Source of the DNA: Caldanaerobius polysaccharolyticus DSM 13641
GTDB lineage: Bacteria; Bacillota; Thermoanaerobacteria; Thermoanaerobacterales; Caldanaerobiaceae
Assembly: GCF_000427425.1 (NCBI RefSeq)
Contig: NZ_KE386495.1
Coordinates: forward strand, 228,733 to 292,732
Direction of reading: 5' to 3'
DNA: 64,000 nucleotides
Shown: positions 58,287 through 64,000 of the stretch, piece by piece
How positions within the stretch are numbered: position 1 is the stretch's first letter
Layout of the letters: every line of letters starts with the position of its first letter
Made by a program: the position numbers and the translations under genes
Notes under the pieces: model-generated
The model's input: the letters and a program-made list of their open reading frames with translations, nothing else
Databases searched by the model: none
Told to the model about the DNA's origin: nothing

Positions 58287-59687
58287 CTACCACTGTGTAT
58301 GAAATACGCCCTCTTTGTCGATCCTCTCATAAGTGTGGCTTCCGAAGTAATCCCTTTGAGCCTGTATCAGGTTAGCAGGCAACCTGTCTCTTCGATAAGA
58401 ATCATAATATCCCAAAGCCGATGCAAAGGACGGCACAGGGATTCCATTCTGCACCGCTAAAGCCACTACCCTTCTCCAGCCATCCATGGCCTTCTCAATC
58501 GACTCCTTAAAATAGGGATCTAGAAGCAGGTTATCCAGGTCCGCATTTCTATCATAGACTTGTTTTATCCTGTCCAAAAACTGTGCCCTTATGATGCATC
58601 CTCCCCGCCACAACAGCGCAATATTCCCCAGGTTTAAATCCCATTTGTACGTTTCAGAAGCCAGCTTTAATATGTCAAAACCCTGGGCATAAGAGCATAT
58701 CTTAGAAGCATACAGCGCTTTTTGTATATCATCGATAACCCGCTCTTCATCGCCATCAAAAGAAGGCTGCACACCTTTTAACACCTTAGATGCCTTTACC
58801 CTTTCGCTTTTTCTCGCTGAAATAAACCGTGCAAACACGGCCTCAGCTATAGTGGGCGCCAGCGCCCCTATCTCTAAAGCCTCCTGGGACGTCCACTTGC
58901 CTGTACCTTTTTGCTGAGCGGTATCCAAAATCACGTCTATAAGAGGCAATCCTGTCTCTTCATCTATTTTGCTCAGTACATCTGCTGTGATCTGTATAAG
59001 GTAAGAATTTAATTCTCCTTCATTCCACTTAATAAACACATCCCGTATGCGGTCTACAGGCATTTTAAGCAATTCTCTCATGAGGAAATAGGCTTCACTT
59101 ATAAGCTGCATATCGCCGTACTCTATGCCGTTGTGTACCATCTTAACGTAATGACCGGCCCCATCAGGCCCTATGTAGTCACAGCACGGGACACCATCTA
59201 CCTTTGCCGCAATGCTTCTCAATATATCCTTGACCTGATCCCAGGCTTCTCTTGAACCCCCTGGCATAATGCTGGGGCCCTTTCTGGCTCCTTCTTCTCC
59301 TCCCGAAATCCCTGTCCCCAGGAACAAAATTCCTTTCTCAGAAAGCTCTCTATACCTTCGAACAGTATCTTTAAAGTAGGAATTGCCACCATCGATGACG
59401 ATATCCCCTTTGTCCAGCAAAGGCACAAGGGATTGTATAACCATATCCACCGGCCCGCCGGCTTTAACCATGAGCAATACTTTCCTCGGCTTTTTAAGAG
59501 AGGCCACAAATTCACTCAAGGTGTACTGAGGCAAAATCCTCTTGCCCTGTCCGAATTTCTCCACAAAATCCTTTGTTACCTCTTCGGTGCGGTTATACAC
59601 CGCCACAGAATAGCCATTCTCCTCGATGTTGAGCGCGAGGTTTTGTCCCATGACGCCAAGTCCAATGACGCCGATATCTGCGTACAT
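58287..59687 (-). CDS. gnd: 6-phosphogluconate dehydrogenase, decarboxylating
   Basis: The 466-residue enzyme oxidises 6-phosphogluconate to ribulose 5-phosphate and CO2. The N-terminal Rossmann site is IGVIGLGVMGQNLALNIE; the signature GPSIMPGGSREAW, the catalytic lysine region GAGHYVKMVHNGIEYGDMQL (near residue 180), and LLDPYFKESIEKA and YYDSYRRDRLPANLIQAQRDYFG at the C-terminus are in order. The N(R)T after the second strand (VAVYNRTEEVTKD) suits NADP+. AAGGAG precedes the ATG. It is the last gene of the gluconate operon, 24 bases after gntP. Confidence 0.96.
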   Translation of the reverse strand: MYADIGVIGLGVMGQNLALNIEENGYSVAVYNRTEEVTKDFVEKFGQGKRILPQYTLSEFVASLKKPRKVLLMVKAGGPVDMVIQSLVPLLDKGDIVIDGGNSYFKDTVRRYRELSEKGILFLGTGISGGEEGARKGPSIMPGGSREAWDQVKDILRSIAAKVDGVPCCDYIGPDGAGHYVKMVHNGIEYGDMQLISEAYFLMRELLKMPVDRIRDVFIKWNEGELNSYLIQITADVLSKIDEETGLPLIDVILDTAQQKGTGKWTSQEALEIGALAPTIAEAVFARFISARKSERVKASKVLKGVQPSFDGDEERVIDDIQKALYASKICSYAQGFDILKLASETYKWDLNLGNIALLWRGGCIIRAQFLDRIKQVYDRNADLDNLLLDPYFKESIEKAMDGWRRVVALAVQNGIPVPSFASALGYYDSYRRDRLPANLIQAQRDYFGSHTYERIDKEGVFHTQW

Positions 59688-59711
59688 CTAAATCACTCCT
59701 TACTGCATTTT

Positions 59712-61028
59712 TTAAATCAACATGTTTAAAAAGAGTACTCCAATCAATCCCGCTACTGATATAATGGTCTCCATGATAGACCATGTGGCAAAGGTCTCAC
59801 CTATGGTTAAGTTAAAAAATTCCTTAAACATCCAGAAACCAGGGTCATTAACATGTGAAAATATCAAGCTCCCTGCTCCTGTAGCCAAGACCATCAATTC
59901 TGGCCTTATATTTGAGGCAGCAACTATAGGGGCCATAATCCCCGCTGCTGTTATAGCCGCTACTGTAGCAGAACCCTGCGCAATCCTCAACGCTGCGGCA
60001 ATAAGCCATGCGAGAAACAGTGGCGAAAAGTTGGATTGCTTTACGACATCTGCTATATATTTACCCACGCCGCTGTCTATCAATACCTGCTTGAACGCAC
60101 CTCCACCGCCTATAATAAGCAGTATCATAGCTATAGAGCTTATCGCCGCCTCCGCAATCTTCATGACCTCATTTATCTTTTTACCTCTATTCAGCCCAAA
60201 AGTAAAGATCGCAATTATCACCGCAATCAATAACGCCATAACAGGATCGCCTATAAAGCTCAAAACCGACCTGATATTTGAATTTTCCGGCAGCGTCAAC
60301 TTGGCGACAGTGGCTAATGCCATCAATATGACAGGTATTAACGCCGTAAATAAGCTAATCCAAAAGCCAGGCAACTCTTCTTCTTTATACGCCTGGGCTT
60401 TATAAAGATTTTCAGGTACACCGCGGCTAAACCTCTTAGCATATGTAGCGAAAACCGGCCCGGCTAATATGACTACAGGTATACCTACTAGTATTCCATA
60501 CAGCAGCGTAAGCCCAATATCAGCTTTATACACCGAAACCACCGCAGTAGCTCCAGGGTGTGGAGGTAAAAATCCGTGGGTTACAGAGAGGGCGGCGGTC
60601 ATAGGCAAGCCTATATATATTAACGGAATATCGGCCGTAGCCGCTAACGTAAATACAAGGGGGATCAAAAGCACCAGCCCTACCTCGTAAAACAGCGCTA
60701 TACCTACAATAAACCCTGTAACCACAATGGCTATTTGAACATTCTTACGCCCAAATTTGTTTATCAATGTATTAGCGATTTTTTGTGCTCCTCCACCTTC
60801 AGCCATGAGTTTACCTAATATAGCGCCTAAGCCCACAACTAATGCGAGAGACCCAAGGGTACTACCCATACCGTTTTCAATAGAAGCGATAACTTTTGTT
60901 ATAGGTATACCCTCTCCTATACCAACTGCCAGCGATACAATTATCAACGAAAGAAAACCGTTAAGCTTAAAGCCCATCATTAAAATCAGCAACAGGACAA
61001 CACCCAGCACAATAACTACTATTGGCAT
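59712..61028 (-). CDS. gntP: Gluconate:H+ symporter
   Basis: The 438-residue membrane protein of the GntP family has some twelve hydrophobic segments and the family blocks GLGAILGKLMAEGGGAQKIA, LPPHPGATAVVSVYKADIG, IGGGGAFKQVLIDSGVG and AAALRIAQGSATVAAITAAG. It imports gluconate or a related sugar acid with protons. GGGGGG precedes the ATG. It lies between gluconokinase (18 bases upstream) and 6-phosphogluconate dehydrogenase, which makes gluconate the most likely substrate. Confidence 0.94.
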   Translation of the reverse strand: MPIVVIVLGVVLLLILMMGFKLNGFLSLIIVSLAVGIGEGIPITKVIASIENGMGSTLGSLALVVGLGAILGKLMAEGGGAQKIANTLINKFGRKNVQIAIVVTGFIVGIALFYEVGLVLLIPLVFTLAATADIPLIYIGLPMTAALSVTHGFLPPHPGATAVVSVYKADIGLTLLYGILVGIPVVILAGPVFATYAKRFSRGVPENLYKAQAYKEEELPGFWISLFTALIPVILMALATVAKLTLPENSNIRSVLSFIGDPVMALLIAVIIAIFTFGLNRGKKINEVMKIAEAAISSIAMILLIIGGGGAFKQVLIDSGVGKYIADVVKQSNFSPLFLAWLIAAALRIAQGSATVAAITAAGIMAPIVAASNIRPELMVLATGAGSLIFSHVNDPGFWMFKEFFNLTIGETFATWSIMETIISVAGLIGVLFLNMLI

Positions 61029-61045
61029 AATAAATCCCCCCTCTA

Positions 61046-62566
61046 TTATTGTAAATTTATAATATTAACAAATTCATCTTTTAGATGATCGTATAAGCGT
61101 TCATATATCTCAAACAGTTTAAAGTAAATATCGTGGATGGCCTTATCAGGATATATCGTCTGCGATACAGGAACCATCTTCTCTACATCTTCAATCGCAT
61201 TTATAAGGCCGAGGGATTTCATGGCTAAAACAGCTGCGCCAAGGCACGAGCTTTCATAGCTCTCTGCTATCAAGACTTCCTTATTAAAAACGTCAGATAA
61301 AATCTTAACCCACAACGGCGATCTCACAAAGCCGCCTGTAGCATAAATCTTCTCTACACTACCTGTAACCTGTTCCAGGGCTTTTCCCACGCTGTATATG
61401 CCGTATACCACTCCTTCCATCAAAGCCCTTAAAAAGTGCTCTCTGGTGTGGGTTATATTTACCCCGAAGAAAACACCTCTCACATTGGCATTCCAGTGAG
61501 GAGCTCTTTCGCCCAGAAGATAAGGCAAAAACACCAATCCACCGGCACCCGGTGAAATACCCCCTGCTTTTTGCGTTAGCACGTCGTAGAAATTCACATT
61601 CTCCTTTTCTGCACTCTTGGCCTCCAGGGGATAAAAATTATCTTTAAACCATTTCAGCGCTATACCCCCGTTATTGACGGGACCTCCCAGTACGTAATGG
61701 TTCTCCGTGAGTATGTAAGAAAATATTCTCTCCTCGGGATCCGATGCCGGCTTTGGGGAAACCACCCTTATCGCACCGCTGGTGCCTATAGTAACCGCAG
61801 CCACACCAGGCTTTACGGCGTTGGTGCCCAGATTGGATAAACATCCATCGCTGGCCCCTACTATAAATGGCACGCCTTTATCTATGTTCAAATAGCGGGC
61901 GTATTCATCTTTTAACCCTTTGACGATATACGTGGGAAGTACAGGTACTGACAACTTATCAGGCGATATACCGATAAGGTTAAGCGCTTCATCGTCCCAC
62001 TTTAGCTTATAAATATCAAACAATCCTGTGGCAGATGCTATGGAATAATCCACTATATATTTAGAAAACAACTTGTAAAAAACGTATTCTTTTATTGATA
62101 TAAATTTATAAGCTTTATCAAAAACTTCCCTGTCATTATCTTTCATCCACAAAAGCTTGCATAGAGGTGACATGGGGTGCACTGGCGTCCCTGTCCTCAT
62201 ATAAATAGAATGACCTGCTCCGCTTTCTTTTATCAACCTTGCATAACTTTCGCTTCTGGTGTCAGCCCAGATTATACACCTTGTCAAAGGGTTTCCCCTA
62301 TGGTCTACGGCCAGCAAGCTATGCATGGCTGAACTAAAACTTATTCCAGCAAGCTTATTTCCAGAATAATCGTTTTCCGCCACCACATCTTTTATGGATT
62401 CTAAAACCGCCTTAAATATTTCTTCAGGATCCTGTTCGCTCCACGTAGGCCTGGGATTGTATATAGGGTATTCAATGACCTTTTTGGAAATAATCACCCC
62501 CTCACGGTTAAACGCTATAGACCTGGTACCTGTCGTACCTATATCTACAGCTACTATATAGTCCAT
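61046..62566 (-). CDS. gntK: Gluconokinase (FGGY family)
   Basis: The 506-residue kinase phosphorylates gluconate to 6-phosphogluconate. The FGGY-family signs are VAVDIGTTGTRSIAFNREG at the N-terminus, ISFSSAMHSLLAVD (near residue 80), VPFIVGASDGCLSNLGTNAV with the catalytic Asp (near 240), and YATGGFVRSPLWVKILSDVF (near 415). It matches the GntK type of Bacillus, not the small P-loop kinase of enteric bacteria. GAGGCGATG precedes the ATG. A promoter flanked by operator arms lies in the 89 bases between it and the regulator gene. Confidence 0.93.
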   Translation of the reverse strand: MDYIVAVDIGTTGTRSIAFNREGVIISKKVIEYPIYNPRPTWSEQDPEEIFKAVLESIKDVVAENDYSGNKLAGISFSSAMHSLLAVDHRGNPLTRCIIWADTRSESYARLIKESGAGHSIYMRTGTPVHPMSPLCKLLWMKDNDREVFDKAYKFISIKEYVFYKLFSKYIVDYSIASATGLFDIYKLKWDDEALNLIGISPDKLSVPVLPTYIVKGLKDEYARYLNIDKGVPFIVGASDGCLSNLGTNAVKPGVAAVTIGTSGAIRVVSPKPASDPEERIFSYILTENHYVLGGPVNNGGIALKWFKDNFYPLEAKSAEKENVNFYDVLTQKAGGISPGAGGLVFLPYLLGERAPHWNANVRGVFFGVNITHTREHFLRALMEGVVYGIYSVGKALEQVTGSVEKIYATGGFVRSPLWVKILSDVFNKEVLIAESYESSCLGAAVLAMKSLGLINAIEDVEKMVPVSQTIYPDKAIHDIYFKLFEIYERLYDHLKDEFVNIINLQ

Positions 62567-62588
62567 AAATCATCGCCTCACTCGACAA

Positions 62589-62602
62589 AAAATATTTTCA
62601 TA
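62589..62602 (-). promoter_or_regulatory. Operator arm downstream of the gntK promoter
   Basis: AAAATATTTTCATA, perfect inverted match of the arm at 62635-62648, and itself containing the palindrome AAAATATTTT. Confidence 0.65.
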
Positions 62603-62605
62603 ATT

Positions 62606-62634
62606 ATTATATCACTCGGGCTATTTGAAATCAA
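62606..62634 (-). promoter_or_regulatory. Sigma-A promoter of gntK-gntP-gnd
   Basis: On the minus strand TTGATT (62634-62629), 17 bases, TATAAT (62611-62606), about 40 bases upstream of the gntK start. The operator arms touch the -35 and lie just after the -10. Confidence 0.8.
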
Positions 62635-62648
62635 TATGAAAATATTTT
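62635..62648 (-). promoter_or_regulatory. Operator arm upstream of the gntK promoter
   Basis: TATGAAAATATTTT, the perfect inverted partner of 62589-62602; the two centres are 46 bp apart. Confidence 0.65.
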
Positions 62649-62655
62649 TCTTACG

Positions 62656-63513
62656 TTAGTACCTTTTAACCGCTATGCCCTTTCTTATAGAGTAAAGGTT
62701 TTTCAACGTGTCTTCCTTGCGCTTGAGGGCCACACCCACGTACAGGCAATCCACTAAAGCAAGCGCCGAAATCCTGGATTCCATAGCTTCACTCCTAAAC
62801 GCAGATTCTTTTCCATAAGAAATTAATACCACATCTGAAACCTCTGCCAAAGGAGACTTGCTGTTGCCGGTTATAGAGATGATATTTAGGCCATTTTCTT
62901 TCCCTATTTTTACGGATTCAACCAGATCTTTATTGCTGCCCGAATTTGAAAAGGCCACTATCACATCGCCTTGTTGCGCCAAAGAGGCGTACATCGCCTG
63001 CCAGTGCCCATCGCTGCTGGCCTCGCACCTTATTCCCGTCCTTATAAACTTATGATACGCATCGTATGCCAGTACGCCAGAACCGCCCATGCCGAAAAAT
63101 AGTATCTGATTGGCCTGCAACATAAAATCCACAGCTTTTTCCAACACCTTATCATCGTTTAACTTCATCGTCTCTTCCAAGCTGTACAAATTGGAATTTA
63201 AAATCTTTTGCTTTATTATGTACATGTCGTCATCTTCGTTTATCTCCTCATGGATATTTTGCACAGGCTTGACTACCAAATATGCCAGGTTTATTTTTAA
63301 ATCCTGATATCCCTTATATCCCAGCTTTTGGCACAACCTAAAAACAGTGGCTTCGCTTACGCCGCATTTCTCGGCTAAGTCAGTTATGGTAAAATGCACA
63401 ATATCCGCCGTGTTTTCCAGTATGTATGCCGCGGCTTTTTTCTCCGCGGCGTTGAGTTTAGGAAAAATAGCCCTTATCCTCGCCAGACAATCGTATCCTG
63501 TTTTTTCATTCAT
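62656..63513 (-). CDS. MurR/RpiR-family transcriptional regulator
   Basis: The 285-residue protein has an N-terminal RpiR helix-turn-helix (residues about 1-77: IRAIFPKLNAAEKKAAAYIL, FTITDLAEKCGVSEATVFRL) and a C-terminal SIS sugar-phosphate domain (FFGMGGSGVLAYDAYHKFIR, VIVAFSNSGSNKDLVESVKI). The SIS domain should bind a phosphosugar, here most likely 6-phosphogluconate. TTAGGGGG precedes the ATG. It sits directly before gntK, with perfect inverted operator arms in the gap, so it is the likely regulator of the gluconate operon. GntR, the usual regulator of gntKP in Bacillus, is a different family. Confidence 0.93.
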   Translation of the reverse strand: MNEKTGYDCLARIRAIFPKLNAAEKKAAAYILENTADIVHFTITDLAEKCGVSEATVFRLCQKLGYKGYQDLKINLAYLVVKPVQNIHEEINEDDDMYIIKQKILNSNLYSLEETMKLNDDKVLEKAVDFMLQANQILFFGMGGSGVLAYDAYHKFIRTGIRCEASSDGHWQAMYASLAQQGDVIVAFSNSGSNKDLVESVKIGKENGLNIISITGNSKSPLAEVSDVVLISYGKESAFRSEAMESRISALALVDCLYVGVALKRKEDTLKNLYSIRKGIAVKRY

Positions 63514-63540
63514 AAAGCTACAACCCCCTAATCATGCCAC

Positions 63541-64000
63541 CTACGCGCCTTTACTGTCTTCGTCCAGTATATTTATTTCCTCTAAGCAAGGGAATTCATA
63601 AAGATCGAGAGGTATATCCTGTAAAAAGCTTATAGTACCATCAAAATCCCGCTTAAAATCCAGGTCATTCTCCCTTAGCATTCTCTCCAGCGACAGATTT
63701 TCCCATTGTACCCACCTGGCATATCTGGAACGCTCCTCAATGTATTTCCGCATGACATCGCTTTTGTCCACATTATTCATAACCTCGTCGCAGATAAAGA
63801 AATTGCACACGTAATTCCTAAAAGCCGGTGGTAGCGTGCACCCATAACCGCTTTTTACAAAGGGACACGCCCGAAAGAATATGCTTTTATCCTTTACGTC
63901 CACCTCTTCCTGAGCGTTTTTTAAATAATTCAAATAACCTTCCCGATCAAAATACCCTGTTGCGTGCAAATAATAGTTGTAAACCACTGTACCAGGATTA
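63541..64000 (-). CDS. Cysteine-containing protein of unknown function (5' partial)
   Basis: The frame is open to the right window edge, and the GTG at 63987 has no ribosome site, so the start is probably beyond the window. About 153 residues are visible, acidic and soluble. They include CPFVKSGYGCTLPPAFRNYV, CNFF and ICDEV, spaced as in proteins that bind a metal or Fe-S cluster; a YkgJ-like cysteine-cluster protein is possible but not certain because the N-terminal cysteines are outside the window. It ends 28 bases before the regulator gene and may be cotranscribed with it. Confidence 0.6.
   Translation of the reverse strand, partial: NPGTVVYNYYLHATGYFDREGYLNYLKNAQEEVDVKDKSIFFRACPFVKSGYGCTLPPAFRNYVCNFFICDEVMNNVDKSDVMRKYIEERSRYARWVQWENLSLERMLRENDLDFKRDFDGTISFLQDIPLDLYEFPCLEEINILDEDSKGA

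Overview
The window looks like a piece of chromosome from a low-GC, anaerobic, Gram-positive bacterium of the Clostridia, most likely a thermophilic saccharolytic member close to the Thermoanaerobacterales. The grounds are two pyruvate:ferredoxin oxidoreductases, a Ni carbon-monoxide dehydrogenase set, an S-layer homology protein, a spore-photoproduct-lyase relative, a clostridial-type 30-bp CRISPR repeat ending in ATTGAAAC, a DUF3787-type small protein and strong AGGAGG ribosome binding sites. No rRNA or tRNA gene was seen, so the assignment rests on gene content only.

Layout. 1-2.2 kb: the 3' end of one pyruvate:ferredoxin oxidoreductase, a 12-repeat CRISPR array read on the minus strand with its leader on the high-coordinate side, a small gene absent from long-ORF lists, and a heavily decayed glgB. 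2.2-6.4 kb: an Rrf2 regulator, cooS, a CooF-like ferredoxin and a flavin oxidoreductase, with two near-identical operators. 6.5-9.7 kb: a nitrilase-family amidohydrolase and a CadA-type metal P-type ATPase with its own promoter and ArsR-type operator. 9.7-21 kb: housekeeping and radical-SAM genes (RluA-type pseudouridine synthase, PflX-like protein, B12-binding radical SAM protein, phosphoglucomutase), a MIF-like tautomerase, a full second pyruvate:ferredoxin oxidoreductase, and an overlapping pair made of an SPL-like radical SAM protein and a nucleoside phosphorylase homologue. 21-26 kb: small membrane protein, S-layer protein, tandem FxLYD protein, and a sugar-acid dehydratase plus aldolase pair. 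26-34 kb: a type I restriction-modification locus (hsdM, hsdS, hsdR) with an inserted DUF262/DUF1524 gene that carries one in-frame stop.

34-64 kb is almost wholly carbohydrate uptake and catabolism on the minus strand. One block (46.7 to 34.3 kb) combines a binding-protein/two-permease ABC importer, a GH38 alpha-mannosidase, an RbsBAC-type importer, a class II aldolase, a PfkB kinase and a D-lyxose/D-mannose isomerase; together they can be read as a route from mannosides through free mannose and fructose (or lyxose and xylulose) to triose. A second block (55.6 to 46.9 kb) has an RbsBAC-type importer with two Gfo/Idh/MocA oxidoreductases and two TIM-barrel isomerase/epimerases, one with a frameshift, driven from a strong promoter about 440 bases upstream of the first gene. 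After an XRE regulator, a LarA-like fragment and a frameshifted amino-acid permease comes a gluconate operon (rpiR-type regulator, gntK, gntP, gnd), with perfect 14-bp operator arms on both sides of the gntK promoter.

Several genes are broken: glgB and the LarA-like fragment by real decay, and the DUF262 gene, one isomerase gene and the permease by single-base changes. Two of these are losses in short homopolymers and could be assembly errors.
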